Shown here: piece by piece, positions 8,935 through 20,629 of the stretch
Position numbering within the stretch: position 1 is the stretch's first letter
How the letters are laid out: each line of letters starts with the position of its first letter
Assembly: GCA_024304985.1 (NCBI GenBank)
Contig: JAMWZC010000002.1
Location: 248,001-312,000, forward strand
DNA: 64,000 nucleotides
Source of the DNA: Paracoccaceae bacterium
Lineage (GTDB): Bacteria; Pseudomonadota; Alphaproteobacteria; Rhodobacterales; Rhodobacteraceae
Direction: 5' to 3'
Translations under genes and position numbers: made by a program
Notes under the pieces: model-generated
Told to the model about the DNA's origin: nothing
What the model saw: only the letters and a program-made list of their open reading frames with translations
Databases searched by the model: none

Positions 8935-11900
8935 TCCGCGATGACGCCACCGAACGACAAGTGCAGGCCGCGCGACCGGATGGGTCGACATGGCTTTCGG
9001 CCAACGCAGGATCAGGCAAGACCCGCGTTCTGACCGACCGGGTGGCGCGCCTGCTTCTGTCCGGGGTCGAACCGCAGCACATCCTCTGCCTCACCTACAC
9101 CAAAGCCGCCGCCAGCGAGATGCAGAACCGCCTGTTCAAGCGGCTGGGTGGCTGGGCGATGCTCCCGGATCAGTCGCTGCGGGATGCCCTGCGCGAACTG
9201 GGCATCGACGGCGCGATCCACGACGATGCCTTGCGGCAGGCAAGAACCCTGTTCGCCCGTGCCATCGAAACCCCCGGCGGGCTGAAGATCCAGACGATCC
9301 ATTCCTTCTGCGCCTCGCTTCTGCGACGTTTCCCGCTGGAAGCCGGCGTAACCCCCCAATTCACCGAGATGGAGGACCAGACCGCCAAACGCCTGCGGGC
9401 CGAGATCGTGCAGGCAATGGCGGATGGCGATCAGGCCGGTCTGGTCGAAGCGATGGCACGGGTCTATTCCGGACAAGACTTCGACGATCTGACCCGCGCC
9501 ATTACCGGCAACCGAACCGCATTCGAGGCTGACGTGACCCGCGACGCGGTGCTGGACTGGTTCGGCCTGCCGCCCGGTTACAACCGCGACGATCTGGCCC
9601 GAGACGTCTTTCAGGGCGACGAACCGGAAATCCTGCGCCAACTTCTTCCCGCGCTCAAACAAAGCAGCACGAATGATGTGAAGGCGGGTCTGCGGCTGGC
9701 AGGTTTAAATGGTGCCGACATCGCAGAACTGCCCGAATATGAGGGCGTATTCCTGACGGGATCGGGCGCCAAGGAACCCTATACCGCCAAGACCGGCACT
9801 TTCCCGACAAAGGCATGCCAAGGAACGCTCTCCGACATCATGCCAGCGCTGGACGCATGGATGATCCGCGTCGAACAGGCCCGCGACTCCCGGATCGCGC
9901 TGGATGCCGCCGACAAAACCCTTGCGCTGCACCGTTTCGCCCGCGCTTTCCTGCCCGCCTATGAGCGGCAAAAGACCCTGCGCGGCTGGCTGGATTTCGA
10001 CGACCTGATCGTCAAGGCGCGCGACCTTCTGACCGATCCGGCGGTCGCCGCATGGGTCCTCTACCGTCTGGACGGAGGAATCGACCATATTCTGGTGGAT
10101 GAGGCGCAGGATACCAGCCCCGTGCAATGGCAGGTGATCGAACGTCTGGCGCAGGAGTTCACCAGCGGCGCAGGCGCCCGCGCCGATGTGCCGCGCACCA
10201 TCTTTGTCGTGGGCGACAAGAAGCAGTCGATCTATTCCTTCCAAGGGGCCGATCCGCGCGAATTCGACAGGATGCAGGCCGAATTCGCCCAGCGCCTTGA
10301 AGCCACAGACAGGCCGCTGTCGTCGATGGAGCTGGAATTTTCCTTCCGTTCTGCCGATGCGATTTTGCGTCTGGTGGATCAGACCTTTGTCGGGCGGGCC
10401 AATTCAGGGTTCTCGGTCACGTCGCGGCACCGTGCCTTCAAGGCCCAGATGCCCGGCCGCGTCGATCTCTGGCCTGCCATCGACAAACCCGAAGCGCCAG
10501 AAAAGGGCGATTGGCATGATCCCGTGGACCGCCGTGGCGAACAGGATCACATGGTTCTGCTGGCCCAGCGCATCGCGCGTGAGATCCGGCGGATGATCGA
10601 CAAGGGTCAGCGTATCCCGGTCGAGGCTGGCAACAGCGGCACCTACGGGATGCGCCCCGTGCGCGAAGGCGATTTCCTCATCCTCGTGCAGCGTCGGTCC
10701 TCTCTGTTTCACGAGGTGATCCGCGCCTGCAAGGAAAACGGGCTGGAAGTGGCCGGGGCAGACAGGCTCAAGGTCGGGGCAGAACTGGCCGTGCGCGATC
10801 TGGCGGCACTGCTGTCCTTTCTGGCGACGCCCGAGGATGATCTCTCGCTGGCCGTCGCGCTGAAATCGCCCCTGTTCGGCTGGAGCGAGCAAGAGCTTTA
10901 TTCATTGGCGCATGGGCGAAAAGGCTATCTCTGGGAGGCGTTGCGAGGACAGCAGGAGATTCGTCCTGAAACATTCGCAATCCTGAACGATCTGCGGGGC
11001 CAGACCGATTTCCTGCGCCCCTATGACTTGATCGAGCGCATCCTGACGCGGCACGACGGGCGCAGGCGTCTGCTTGCCCGTCTGGGACAAGAGGCCGAGG
11101 ATGGGATCGACGCCTTTCTGGCGCAGGCGCTGGCCTATGAACGGGGCAATATACCCAGCCTGACCGGGTTTCTGGTCTGGATGGAAACCGACGAGCTTGA
11201 AATAAAACGCCAGATGGACGCTGCGGGAAACCGGATCCGCGTCATGACCGTGCACGGGGCCAAGGGGCTCGAAGCGCCGATCGTGATCCTTCCCGATGCC
11301 GGGCGGCGCGACAACACGATCCGCGACATGATGCTGGTGCATCAGGGCCGTGCGCTCTGGAAAACCGCCAGCGGCGATGCGCCGAGCCTTTTGGTTTCTG
11401 CACAGGACGCGCAAAAGGCAGCACAAGAGGCCGAGCGGGACAGGTTGCTTTACGTGGCGATGACCCGGGCCGAGAAATGGCTGATCGTCGCGGCGGCGGG
11501 CGATCTGGGTAAGGATGGCAGCAGCTGGTTCCACCGGGTCGAGGCCGCGATGCAATCCGTGGGTGCCGTGGGTCATGATTTCGGGTTCGGTGGTGGGCTT
11601 CGGCTGGAAAGCGGTGACTGGACACTTCCTCTGGCAGAGACTGTTTCTGCGGAAAATGCCGATACGATACTGTTGGAGCCTTTTTTTCACGCTCCGGCGC
11701 CGTCGGCCGACCACCCGCTCGAAACCCTCAGCCCGTCAGATGATCTGGGGGGCGCCAAGGCCCTTCCCGGCGACGCGGGCCTGACCGAGGATGCCGCCAA
11801 ACTCAGGGGCAGCCAGATCCATCTGCTGCTCGAGGTTCTTCCGACCATGGACCCTGCGGATTGGCATGAACGGACTCAATTGATCCTGTCGCAAGGCGTG

Positions 11901-12311
11901 TTGCGCGCCACACCGGACGAGGCGCTCACCCTCCTTCAAGAGGCACGGGCAGTCCTGTCCATGCCGGAGCTGACATATCTCTTCGGTCCCGAGACTTTTG
12001 CGGAAGTGGCGATCTCAGCCAGTCTTGACGCATTGGGCGGGCGACGCATTCATGGGGTGATCGACCGGCTGATCATCGGCCCCGACCATGTCCTGGCAGT
12101 TGATTTCAAGACAAATGCCGTCGTTCCGCCAGATGTTCAAACCTGTCCGGAAGGCATCCTGAGGCAGATGGGTGCCTATGCCGCCGCGTTGACGCAGCTC
12201 TATCCGAGTCGCAGGATCGAAACGGCTGTCCTCTGGACCCGCAATGCCTCTCTGATGTTCCTGCCGAACGATCTCGTGATGGAAGCGCTGCGACGCAGCA
12301 CCCTCCCTTGA
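8931..12311 (+). CDS. addA: Double-strand break repair helicase AddA
   Basis: 1126 residues from the ATG at 8931, chosen because it forms an ATGA overlap with addB; the frame is open 13 codons further upstream. It has the UvrD/Rep superfamily 1 helicase Walker [10 protein letters not shown] (24-32), helicase motif [10 protein letters not shown] near residue 388, and late motifs such as [13 protein letters not shown] and [13 protein letters not shown]-terminal RecB-like nuclease domain shows AVDFKTN near 1056. It works with AddB as a heterodimeric helicase-nuclease at broken ends, functionally replacing RecBCD. Confidence 0.95.
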   Translation: MIRDDATERQVQAARPDGSTWLSANAGSGKTRVLTDRVARLLLSGVEPQHILCLTYTKAAASEMQNRLFKRLGGWAMLPDQSLRDALRELGIDGAIHDDALRQARTLFARAIETPGGLKIQTIHSFCASLLRRFPLEAGVTPQFTEMEDQTAKRLRAEIVQAMADGDQAGLVEAMARVYSGQDFDDLTRAITGNRTAFEADVTRDAVLDWFGLPPGYNRDDLARDVFQGDEPEILRQLLPALKQSSTNDVKAGLRLAGLNGADIAELPEYEGVFLTGSGAKEPYTAKTGTFPTKACQGTLSDIMPALDAWMIRVEQARDSRIALDAADKTLALHRFARAFLPAYERQKTLRGWLDFDDLIVKARDLLTDPAVAAWVLYRLDGGIDHILVDEAQDTSPVQWQVIERLAQEFTSGAGARADVPRTIFVVGDKKQSIYSFQGADPREFDRMQAEFAQRLEATDRPLSSMELEFSFRSADAILRLVDQTFVGRANSGFSVTSRHRAFKAQMPGRVDLWPAIDKPEAPEKGDWHDPVDRRGEQDHMVLLAQRIAREIRRMIDKGQRIPVEAGNSGTYGMRPVREGDFLILVQRRSSLFHEVIRACKENGLEVAGADRLKVGAELAVRDLAALLSFLATPEDDLSLAVALKSPLFGWSEQELYSLAHGRKGYLWEALRGQQEIRPETFAILNDLRGQTDFLRPYDLIERILTRHDGRRRLLARLGQEAEDGIDAFLAQALAYERGNIPSLTGFLVWMETDELEIKRQMDAAGNRIRVMTVHGAKGLEAPIVILPDAGRRDNTIRDMMLVHQGRALWKTASGDAPSLLVSAQDAQKAAQEAERDRLLYVAMTRAEKWLIVAAAGDLGKDGSSWFHRVEAAMQSVGAVGHDFGFGGGLRLESGDWTLPLAETVSAENADTILLEPFFHAPAPSADHPLETLSPSDDLGGAKALPGDAGLTEDAAKLRGSQIHLLLEVLPTMDPADWHERTQLILSQGVLRATPDEALTLLQEARAVLSMPELTYLFGPETFAEVAISASLDALGGRRIHGVIDRLIIGPDHVLAVDFKTNAVVPPDVQTCPEGILRQMGAYAAALTQLYPSRRIETAVLWTRNASLMFLPNDLVMEALRRSTLP

Positions 12312-12367
12312 CGCTGACGCGCCGTGTCCATAGGTTCTGGGCCAACCATTCCTACAGGAGAAAGCCA

Positions 12368-12688
12368 ATGGCCACTGTTGCTGTGACGGACGAAACCTTC
12401 GATGCCGAAGTCAAGAATTCCGATATCCCCGTTGTGGTGGATTTCTGGGCCGAGTGGTGTGGCCCCTGCAAGCAGATCGGCCCGGCTCTGGAAGAGCTGT
12501 CGGCTGAATTCGCTGGCCGCGTGAAAATCGCCAAGGTTGATGTGGACAGCAATCCCAATGCCGCCGCCGCCATGGGCGTGCGCGGCATCCCGGCGCTGTT
12601 CCTGTTCAAGGACGGTCAGGTCGTGGCGAACCGTGCAGGCGCTGCCCCCAAGGCCGCGCTGCAAAGCTGGATCGAAAGCGCGATCTGA
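12368..12688 (+). CDS. trxA: Thioredoxin 1
   Basis: 106 residues starting at ATG 12368 behind caggaga. The active site WCGPC is at residues 30-34, and the cis-proline region RGIPALFLF follows. It is the cytoplasmic disulfide reductase that serves ribonucleotide reductase and other enzymes. A 56-bp gap separates it from addA, and a strong hairpin with a T tract follows, so it probably ends the upstream transcription unit or has its own promoter. Confidence 0.98.
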   Translation: MATVAVTDETFDAEVKNSDIPVVVDFWAEWCGPCKQIGPALEELSAEFAGRVKIAKVDVDSNPNAAAAMGVRGIPALFLFKDGQVVANRAGAAPKAALQSWIESAI

Positions 12689-12712
12689 TCCCTTTGATAT
12701 CAATCTTATTCA

Positions 12713-12738
12713 GGGCGCCAATCTTGGCGCCCTTTTTT
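12713..12738 (+). terminator. Rho-independent terminator after trxA
   Basis: A perfect 8-bp stem (gggcgcca / tggcgccc) with a 4-nt loop is followed by six T residues, 24 bp after the trxA stop codon. Confidence 0.9.
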
Positions 12739-12809
12739 CATGACCAATGCCCGCCCTTGTGCCCCTCTCCATCAAGTTCCATATATTCCGCAACAGAAGG
12801 AGCAGACTG

Positions 12810-13367
12810 ATGGCAGACAAGGACTTCCCCGGATGGCACGGCACGACAATCATCGGCGTCAAGAAGGGCGGCCAGGTGGTGATCGCCGGGGACGGGCAGG
12901 TCAGTCTGGGACAAACCGTCATCAAGGGTACGGCCCGCAAGGTCCGGCGGCTGTCACCCGGCGGCTTTGACGTGGTCGCAGGTTTCGCCGGATCAACGGC
13001 CGACGCCTTCACCCTGCTGGAAAGGCTGGAATCCAAGCTGGAGGCGACGCCTGGTCAATTGGCCCGCGCCTCGGTCGAACTGGCCAAGGACTGGCGGACG
13101 GACAAATACCTGCAAAAGCTGGAAGCGATGCTGATCGTCAGCGATGGGGCCGATATCTATGTGATCACCGGCGCGGGCGATGTGCTTGAACCCGAACATG
13201 ACGTGACGGCCATCGGATCAGGCGGCAACTACGCCCTCGCCGCCGCGCGCGCCCTGATGGACAGCGATCTGGACGCCGAGGCTATCGCGCGCAAAGCGAT
13301 GGCGATTGCCTCCGACATCTGCGTCTACACCAACGGCAACCTGACCGTTGAGACGATCCGCAAATAA
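12810..13367 (+). CDS. hslV: ATP-dependent protease subunit HslV (ClpQ)
   Basis: 185 residues from the ATG at 12810, behind a strong ribosome binding site (agaaggag). The N-terminal peptide [11 protein letters not shown] would be removed so that Thr12 in HGTTIIGV becomes the catalytic nucleophile, as in other alphaproteobacterial HslV proteins. The Gly-rich [12 protein letters not shown] follows. HslV forms the proteolytic double ring that is capped by HslU, the next gene 25 bp downstream. The pair degrades misfolded proteins and is usually heat-shock controlled. Confidence 0.97.
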   Translation: MADKDFPGWHGTTIIGVKKGGQVVIAGDGQVSLGQTVIKGTARKVRRLSPGGFDVVAGFAGSTADAFTLLERLESKLEATPGQLARASVELAKDWRTDKYLQKLEAMLIVSDGADIYVITGAGDVLEPEHDVTAIGSGGNYALAAARALMDSDLDAEAIARKAMAIASDICVYTNGNLTVETIRK

Positions 13368-13392
13368 CTCCGATTTTCCCGGAAGGACGAAT

Positions 13393-14700
<1,308 letters not shown>

Positions 14701-14751
14701 CGTCGAACCGGAAGTGCCGTTACACCATCCTTGATCTTTCCGGATGGTCTC

Positions 14752-15855
14752 ATGCGCTTGATTTTGATCTTGGCCCTTTCCCTGTCGCTGGCAGCTTGTG
14801 CCGAACGGGGATTTTCGCCTTTGCGCCCGGATGCCGAACGTGTCGGGACAGCTCACGAAATCTTTGTCGCGACGCATCGCGCACCGGATGCTGCGGGCTG
14901 GTATAGCGCGGATCGTGCAAGTTCGCTCAGCTATACCAAGCTGTCCGTCATCGTCCCGCCCGCCCATGTGCCGGGACAAATCAGCAACGGACTGACCAAT
15001 CCTGATCCGCAGACCGATTTCACCATTGCCACCAAGCAGGACTTTACCGCGCCCGCCCCGTTCCATGGCGCGATTGCCGCAAGGCTGGCCGCGCTGCCGC
15101 GCGATCAGCGCGAGGTTCTTGTCTATGTCCATGGCTACAACAACAGCTTCTTCGACGGTGTCTTTCGCACCGCGCAGATGAAGCATGATTATGACCTTCC
15201 GGGCGTGACGCTGCATTATTCATGGCCCAGCGCAGCAAATCCCCTCGGCTATACCTATGACCGCGACAGCGTTCTCTTCGCGCGTGACGGGCTTGAGAAA
15301 GTCCTGCGCGATCTGGGTTCAGCGGGAGCCAACAGGATCGTCTTGGTCGGGCATTCGCTGGGCACGATGCTCGTGATGGAAAGCCTGCGTCAGATCGAGA
15401 TCAGGACCCCCGGATGGAGCAAATCAGCCCTCAACGGTGTGGTCTTGGTCTCACCAGATCTGGATGTCGATCTGTTCAAGGCCCAAGCCTCCCGCTTCCA
15501 GAGCCTGCCCGAACCTTTTGCGATTTTCGTGTCCAGCCGTGACAGGGCATTGATGTTGTCGTCCCGGATCAACGGAGCGGTCGAGCGGTTGGGAAGCCTG
15601 ACCGACCCTGGCCGCCTGTCAGAGTATCCCGTCACCATTATAGATGTCAGCAGCTTCTCGGACGGGGATGGTGCGCGGCATTTCACGCTGGGGTCCTCAC
15701 CCTTGCTGATCGGATTGTTAAGTCAGAGCGACGATCTGAACACCGCTTTCCAACGCGATACGGCAGGTCGTTCCGGTCTGCTTTCGGGAACGGTTCTGAC
15801 TGTAAGGAATGCGACGCAACTGATCCTGTCGCCCGGACTGGTGACGCAGAACTAG
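14752..15855 (+). CDS. Lipoprotein with alpha/beta hydrolase fold (DUF900-like esterase)
   Basis: 367 residues from the ATG at 14752. The signal peptide ends in a lipobox LAAC with the acylated Cys at 16, so it is likely anchored in the envelope. The hydrolase core shows VYVHGYNN (oxyanion region, 125-131) and the nucleophile elbow VGHSLG with Ser202. This is the DUF900/YjfP-like group of uncharacterised serine hydrolases; the substrate is unknown. It is 51 bp downstream of hslU and converges with the smr-mltA-tim44 genes, so it may be read through from hslVU. Confidence 0.82.
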   Translation: MRLILILALSLSLAACAERGFSPLRPDAERVGTAHEIFVATHRAPDAAGWYSADRASSLSYTKLSVIVPPAHVPGQISNGLTNPDPQTDFTIATKQDFTAPAPFHGAIAARLAALPRDQREVLVYVHGYNNSFFDGVFRTAQMKHDYDLPGVTLHYSWPSAANPLGYTYDRDSVLFARDGLEKVLRDLGSAGANRIVLVGHSLGTMLVMESLRQIEIRTPGWSKSALNGVVLVSPDLDVDLFKAQASRFQSLPEPFAIFVSSRDRALMLSSRINGAVERLGSLTDPGRLSEYPVTIIDVSSFSDGDGARHFTLGSSPLLIGLLSQSDDLNTAFQRDTAGRSGLLSGTVLTVRNATQLILSPGLVTQN

Positions 15856-15866
15856 CGCGGGTCCAG

Positions 15867-16454
15867 CTATCGGCTCCGGCGCAGATACACGTAGTAGGCC
15901 CCGGCACCCCCGTGCGAGATATGCGCCTCTGTGATCTGTAGCACTGCTTGCGCAAGGGGCGGTGTCGCAAGCCATTGGGGCACCTGATGCTTGAGGATGC
16001 CGCGGGGCACAGGGATCGGTCCGCCTTCGTCCCGGTCGCGACCCTTGCCTGTGATGACCAGAACCAACCGCTTGCCACCTGCCTGCGCGCGCAGGATGAA
16101 GGACGTCAGCGCCGGATGAGCGCGATCCATCGTCATGCCATGCAGGTCGATGCGACCTTCGGGGACAAGTTTGCCCCGCTTCATGCGCGCAAAGGCTTTG
16201 CTGTCCATACTGACCGGCGCAGTCCGCAGCCGGTCGCTGAGGGCTGGCTTCAGATCGACTGCCGCAGTCGCAGGCCGCGTCGCCTGACCGATGGAAAAAT
16301 CCGGAAGACGCGGCTTCGGTGTCTTGTGAGGTTTCGGCTTGGGGCGCGCGACAGGGTCTTCGGCGCGAGGCAATTCTGGGTGCAGACGGTCTGTGGTCGC
16401 GGCGATCTGGCGCCAAAGCTCGACCTCGTCCGGCCGCAGGCGGCGGCGTGTCAT
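15867..16454 (-). CDS. Smr-domain protein (MutS2/Smr-type endonuclease domain)
   Basis: 195 residues on the minus strand. A charged, proline-rich N-terminal half is followed by a Smr domain with DLHGMT (103-108) and the second signature ITGKGR (134-139). Smr domains nick or bind branched nucleic acids or RNA; stand-alone alphaproteobacterial members lack a defined role. The start overlaps the mltA stop by 4 bp (16451-16454), which fits the common mltA-smr pairing in Rhodobacterales and implies translational coupling. Confidence 0.9.
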   Translation of the reverse strand: MTRRRLRPDEVELWRQIAATTDRLHPELPRAEDPVARPKPKPHKTPKPRLPDFSIGQATRPATAAVDLKPALSDRLRTAPVSMDSKAFARMKRGKLVPEGRIDLHGMTMDRAHPALTSFILRAQAGGKRLVLVITGKGRDRDEGGPIPVPRGILKHQVPQWLATPPLAQAVLQITEAHISHGGAGAYYVYLRRSR

Positions 16455-17503
16455 TCCAGGGTATCCACCGAGGCAAGCGCATAGGCGCGCTGGATCGGCA
16501 TCAGAACGATCATCCGCCCCGGGTCTTTCAACTGACCGGCGGCCCGCCCCGCCTCATCTCCGGTTCCGAAAAACACATCCGCGCGTTGCGCCCCTTTGAT
16601 GGCAGAGCCTGTATCCTGTGCGATCATCAGACGCCGCATCGGCGTGATGCCGTCCTTCTCGATCCAGACCGGCGCGCCAAGCGGTGTAAAGGCCGGGTCC
16701 ACGGCGATGGTCCGCAGATCGGTCACCGACCGGTTCATCGCACCCAGCGGGCCCTCTTCGGCAGGAACGTGGCTGACCTCGCGAAAAAAGACAAACGACG
16801 GGTTGTGCCGCAGCAATTCCAGCCCCTCATCGGGATTGCGCCGCACCCAGTTCTTGATCACCTCCGCCGACACCTGATGGGCCGGAAGAGTTCCGCGACG
16901 GATCAATTCTGCACCGATCGAGCGATATTCATGCCCATTGGCACCCGCATATCCCACACGGATACTCCGCCCGTTCGGCAGCTTGATCCGACCAGAGCCC
17001 TGGATCTGAAGGAAGAACAGTTCTACTGGATCATCGACCCATGCGATTTCAAGCCCACGACCTTGAAGGGCGCCTGTTGTTTCGATCTCGGACCGGGACA
17101 GCCAGACCGAAGCCTCGCGCGCCTCGGGCGGCATCCGATAGACGGGAAAACGAAACCGATCTGATGGGGAAAGCGCGCCGCTCAATTCGGGCTCGAAATA
17201 CCCGGTGAAAAGCCCTTCCTTGCCGTCTTCGATCAGGACCGGCCGGAAAAACAGTTCAAAGAAGGACGCGGCATTGCTGTGAAGCCGCGCCTCTGCCTGA
17301 GCGACAGCACAAAGGCTGGACCAATCCGGGTCCTTCATGTCGGCACAGGTGTTCAGGAACACACGAAGGGCCGCAGCGTGATCATCGTCGGCCCAGCCAT
17401 TCAACTGGCTGAAATCAAGGACCCGGTAGGTTGGTTCGGACTGTGCAGGAAGTGCGGTCATGACGAACCAACCCAGGGCCAGGGCTTTCAGCGCCCGGAT
17501 CAT
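16451..17503 (-). CDS. mltA: Membrane-bound lytic murein transglycosylase A
   Basis: 350 residues on the minus strand with an N-terminal signal peptide (about 1-22, ending ALPAQS). The MltA fold is shown by FTGYFEPELSG near residue 138 and, at the end, the 3D-domain motif IAQDTGSAIKGAQRADVF, which holds the catalytic aspartate region. It cleaves peptidoglycan glycan strands to 1,6-anhydroMurNAc products. No lipobox is evident, so it may be periplasmic rather than lipid-anchored. It overlaps the tim44-like gene by 4 bp upstream and smr downstream. Confidence 0.94.
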   Translation of the reverse strand: MIRALKALALGWFVMTALPAQSEPTYRVLDFSQLNGWADDDHAAALRVFLNTCADMKDPDWSSLCAVAQAEARLHSNAASFFELFFRPVLIEDGKEGLFTGYFEPELSGALSPSDRFRFPVYRMPPEAREASVWLSRSEIETTGALQGRGLEIAWVDDPVELFFLQIQGSGRIKLPNGRSIRVGYAGANGHEYRSIGAELIRRGTLPAHQVSAEVIKNWVRRNPDEGLELLRHNPSFVFFREVSHVPAEEGPLGAMNRSVTDLRTIAVDPAFTPLGAPVWIEKDGITPMRRLMIAQDTGSAIKGAQRADVFFGTGDEAGRAAGQLKDPGRMIVLMPIQRAYALASVDTLE

Positions 17504-18159
17504 TCGCCCGTGGCGACAAGCTGCCAGTTCGGATCGTCAGTCCCCAGAACGCGGGCGAAGGTCCAGATATCCTTCTGGCGCTTCACTTCGTTCGGTTTGC
17601 CCTCGACGATCTCGCCGGCGCTGTTGCGCACAACCGAGGTCAGCTCCCCGGTAAACTTCACCGAAATCTCGGCAAGGTTGCTGTCCTTGTCGAAAGTCGC
17701 GTTGCTCAGCGCCATCTCGCGGATACCGATGAACTCCGCTTCGATCTTCAGGCCCTGTTCGTTGCGGATAGCCACGACCTCCGCAAAAGTCTCATACACG
17801 TCATCGGCAAGGAATGGCTTGATGCTGTCCATGTCGCCCCGCTCGAACCCCATGAGGATCATCTCATAGGCATAACGCGCGCCTTGCAGAAATTCTGCCA
17901 CACTGAAGGCAGGCTCGACCCGCTTCATCGCGGCAAGGGTTTTCGCCGTCTCGCTGCCGGCTTCCACATTGTCGGTGATGTCGTGATCAGGTCCACCCTC
18001 GATCACCTCGAATCCACGGCGACGATCGGGCTGCGGTCCTTCTTTCGGGACTGCCGGTTTCTCAAACCCTTCCCGTGTGCCCAGAACACTTCTCAGGCGC
18101 AGGATCAGGAAGACAGCGATACCGGCCAGAACCAGAAGCTGAAGGATGGGCGAATTCAT
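17500..18159 (-). CDS. Tim44/TimA domain membrane protein
   Basis: 219 residues from the ATG at 18159, which has a good ribosome binding site (gagagg); the frame is open further upstream, but that part overlaps the divergent promoter. One N-terminal membrane helix (about 5-23) and a linker rich in charged residues precede a Tim44-like domain (about 90-215, with FLQGARYAYEMILMGFERGD). In mitochondria this fold tethers the import motor. In alphaproteobacteria TimA homologues are conserved beside fxsA/secB, as here, and may link the membrane to translocation or assembly. It heads the tim44-mltA-smr minus-strand unit. Confidence 0.88.
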   Translation of the reverse strand: MNSPILQLLVLAGIAVFLILRLRSVLGTREGFEKPAVPKEGPQPDRRRGFEVIEGGPDHDITDNVEAGSETAKTLAAMKRVEPAFSVAEFLQGARYAYEMILMGFERGDMDSIKPFLADDVYETFAEVVAIRNEQGLKIEAEFIGIREMALSNATFDKDSNLAEISVKFTGELTSVVRNSAGEIVEGKPNEVKRQKDIWTFARVLGTDDPNWQLVATGE

Positions 18160-18265
18160 TTGAACCTCTCGTGGGGTCAGGGCATGGAAAGGGGCAGTAA
18201 CTGCTCTTATGTAGGTGAGGGGGTGGGCCAAGTCCACCTTGCCGAAGAATGAAAGGAGCGGCCCC

Positions 18266-18781
18266 ATGTGGCTTTTCGCTGCATTTATCGCAATACCGAT
18301 GATCGAGATCGCCCTGTTCATTCAGGTCGGCGGCTGGATAGGGCTTTGGCCGACACTCGGAATCGTGATCCTGACAGCCATTCTCGGGACCATGCTGGTC
18401 AAGGCACAAGGCCGTCAGGCCCTCATGAACCTCCAGCGCTCATTCTCGGTACTGAACGATCCGACAGAGCCTTTGGCGCACGGGGCCATGGTCCTGATTG
18501 CAGGCGTTCTGCTTCTAACCCCCGGATTCTTTACCGACGCGATGGGATTTGCCCTGCTGATCCCCACCGTCAGGACCGCCGTCTACCAATATCTGCGTGC
18601 CCGGATCACCGTGGCGCGGTTCCAGATGGGACCGCAGCACCCATTTCAGGATCGCGGGCGTGATCCCTTTGGTGCACGCCCTCAGGGCCCGCACCGGCCG
18701 GACGTCATCGACGGAGAGTTTCACGAGGTCGACCCGGACAAGCGGCCAACCCATCGCCCGTCCGGCTGGACCAGGCATTGA
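18266..18781 (+). CDS. fxsA: FxsA family membrane protein
   Basis: 171 residues from the ATG at 18266 behind aaggagcg. The first 110 residues are hydrophobic with about three or four membrane helices, and the conserved stretch GWIGLWPTLGIVILTAILG is characteristic of FxsA (suppressor of F exclusion of phage T7). The C-terminus is a hydrophilic tail. The molecular function is unknown. The conserved position between tim44 and secB supports the assignment. Confidence 0.93.
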   Translation: MWLFAAFIAIPMIEIALFIQVGGWIGLWPTLGIVILTAILGTMLVKAQGRQALMNLQRSFSVLNDPTEPLAHGAMVLIAGVLLLTPGFFTDAMGFALLIPTVRTAVYQYLRARITVARFQMGPQHPFQDRGRDPFGARPQGPHRPDVIDGEFHEVDPDKRPTHRPSGWTRH

Positions 18782-18840
18782 GGCTTTCGCGGCACCCTGC
18801 TAGATACCAGCGCAGTCAATAATTCATCCGGAGAGATCAC

Positions 18841-19353
18841 ATGGCCGAGAATGGCGCCGCCGACACTTCCGCCCAGCCCGCTGCGCAGGCTCAGGCCACG
18901 CAAATGAAAATGAGCATCCTCAGCCAGTTCATCAAAGACATGTCTTTCGAGAACGTGCTGGCCCAGAAGGGCGTCAGCGGAGAGGTGCAGCCCGACGTCA
19001 AGGTGCAGGTCAACCTGGATGCCAAAAAGCGCACGGCCGAGCATCAGTACGAGGTTACGCTGAAACTGGTGGTGGACAGTTCCGTCAAGGACAGCACGTC
19101 CAAACTGTTCCTGCTCGAACTTGAATATGCTGGCGTCTTCCACATCGAAGGTGTCCCGACCGAGCAGATGCACCCGTTTCTTCTGATCGAATGCCCGCGG
19201 ATGCTGTTTCCCTTCGTGCGGCGCATCGTGTCGGACGTGACACGCGACGGCGGCTTCCCGCCGCTGAACATGGACATCATCGACTTTGTTCAGCTTTACC
19301 GCAGCGAACTGGCGCGCCGTCAGGCCGAACAGGCCCCCACGCCGAACGCCTGA
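18841..19353 (+). CDS. secB: Protein-export chaperone SecB
   Basis: 170 residues from the ATG at 18841, behind ccggagag. The family core is clear (SILSQFIKDMSFEN near 23-36, TRDGGFPPLNMDIIDF near 140). It forms a tetramer that holds preproteins unfolded and delivers them to SecA. The first 20 residues are alanine-rich and low in complexity. It ends one base before the convergent dnaQ stop, so the two genes share no spacer. Confidence 0.97.
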   Translation: MAENGAADTSAQPAAQAQATQMKMSILSQFIKDMSFENVLAQKGVSGEVQPDVKVQVNLDAKKRTAEHQYEVTLKLVVDSSVKDSTSKLFLLELEYAGVFHIEGVPTEQMHPFLLIECPRMLFPFVRRIVSDVTRDGGFPPLNMDIIDFVQLYRSELARRQAEQAPTPNA

Positions 19354-20043
19354 TCAGCCTTGCTTCAGCCACAATGAGCCGTCGCCCATCGCCTTGACAA
19401 AGGCCTCATGGGCGGCGGCTTCTTCTTGCGTGATCCTTGATGGCAAGGGCGTGGGTCTGGGCTTGGCCCGCCATGTTTCGCTCGAACTCACATTGACCGA
19501 GGTGTTCGATTCCGTCGCCAGCCCGAAATCAGGCTGTCGCCCGCCAATCAACTCCAGATAAACTTCCGCCAGAATCTGACTGTCCAGAAGTGCGCCATGC
19601 AGCGTCCGCTCGGTCTCGATCCCGAACCGGCGGCACAACGCATCCAGCGACGCAGGCGAACCGGGAAACTTCTTGCGCGCGATCAGCAAGGTATCAATGG
19701 CCTGATCCATCGGCAGAAGCGGCAATTTGATCCAGCCCAGTTCCGCATTCAGAAATTTCATGTCGAAGGCCGCGTTGTGGATCACCAGCTTGGCATCCCC
19801 GACAAAATCCAGAAACTTCGGGCCGATCTGCGCAAAGACCGGCTTGTCGCGCAGGAAATCATCGCCCAACCCGTGCACCTCAAAGGCGGCCTGCGGCATC
19901 GCCCGCTGCGGGTTGATGTATTCGTGAAACGTCCGACCCGTCGGCATGTGATTGTACAGCTCGACCGCCCCGATTTCGACGATACGGTCCCCTTCCGACG
20001 GTTCAAAACCCGTGGTTTCGGTATCCAGAACGATCTCACGCAT
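19354..20043 (-). CDS. dnaQ: DNA polymerase III epsilon subunit (3'-5' exonuclease)
   Basis: 229 residues on the minus strand. Exo I is VLDTETTGFEP with Asp7 and Glu9, Exo II includes IHNAAFDMKFLNAEL, and Exo III has LHGALLDSQILAEVY, so the DEDDh proofreading site is complete. It is the proofreading subunit of the replicative polymerase. It is last in the maf-aroE-coaE-dnaQ run that leads away from the presumed replication origin. Its start overlaps the coaE stop by 8 bp. Confidence 0.97.
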   Translation of the reverse strand: MREIVLDTETTGFEPSEGDRIVEIGAVELYNHMPTGRTFHEYINPQRAMPQAAFEVHGLGDDFLRDKPVFAQIGPKFLDFVGDAKLVIHNAAFDMKFLNAELGWIKLPLLPMDQAIDTLLIARKKFPGSPASLDALCRRFGIETERTLHGALLDSQILAEVYLELIGGRQPDFGLATESNTSVNVSSSETWRAKPRPTPLPSRITQEEAAAHEAFVKAMGDGSLWLKQG

Positions 20044-20629
20044 GGGTTATCCGCCTTCTGATATCGGCCAGAACGTCGCGCACCTGCCGGGCCGCGTGTT
20101 CTGGTGTGTCCGTAATGATGACATAATCCGCGCGGGCCCGTTTGTCAGCATCCGGCATCTGCTTCGCGCGGATCGCTTCGAACTGATCCTCGGACATCGT
20201 GCCGCGCGCCATGACCCGCGCCTTCTGCGTCTCCGCATCGACCGAGACACAGACGGTCGCATCCACCCGTGCCTCTCCGCCAGTCTCGAACAACAAGGGG
20301 ATATCCAGAACAATAATCTCGGCCTCGGCCTCGGCAATGAACTGCGCCCGATCCTTGGCCACCAGCGGATGCACGATCTGCTCGATCCGGCGCAAGGCCT
20401 GCGGATCACGCCCGATAATCGCCTTGAGCGCCTCGCGCGAGACTGAGTCGTCCAACACGGCTTCGGGGAAAACTGCCGCCATCGGCGCCACGGCCGCGCC
20501 TCCCTTGGCATACAAGCGATGCACGGCTGCATCTGCATCCCAAACGGCGCAGCCCTCGGCGGCAAAGAGCTTGGCCGTCGTGGATTTGCCCATTCCGATG
20601 GAACCGGTCAGTCCAATCAGAAAGGTCAT
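20036..20629 (-). CDS. coaE: Dephospho-CoA kinase
   Basis: 197 residues from the ATG at 20629, whose ATGA overlaps the aroE stop. The P-loop TGSIGMGKST spans residues 8-17, followed by DADAAVHRLY, the family's substrate-binding segment. It carries out the last step of CoA synthesis, phosphorylating the 3' hydroxyl of dephospho-CoA. The frame is open far upstream inside aroE, but the P-loop position fixes this start. Confidence 0.96.
   Translation of the reverse strand: MTFLIGLTGSIGMGKSTTAKLFAAEGCAVWDADAAVHRLYAKGGAAVAPMAAVFPEAVLDDSVSREALKAIIGRDPQALRRIEQIVHPLVAKDRAQFIAEAEAEIIVLDIPLLFETGGEARVDATVCVSVDAETQKARVMARGTMSEDQFEAIRAKQMPDADKRARADYVIITDTPEHAARQVRDVLADIRRRITHA

Noticed and set aside
14724-14748. 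Terminator between hslU and the hydrolase gene
   Set aside because: A 7-bp stem exists (accatcc/ggatggt), but the loop is 11 nt and there is no T tract.
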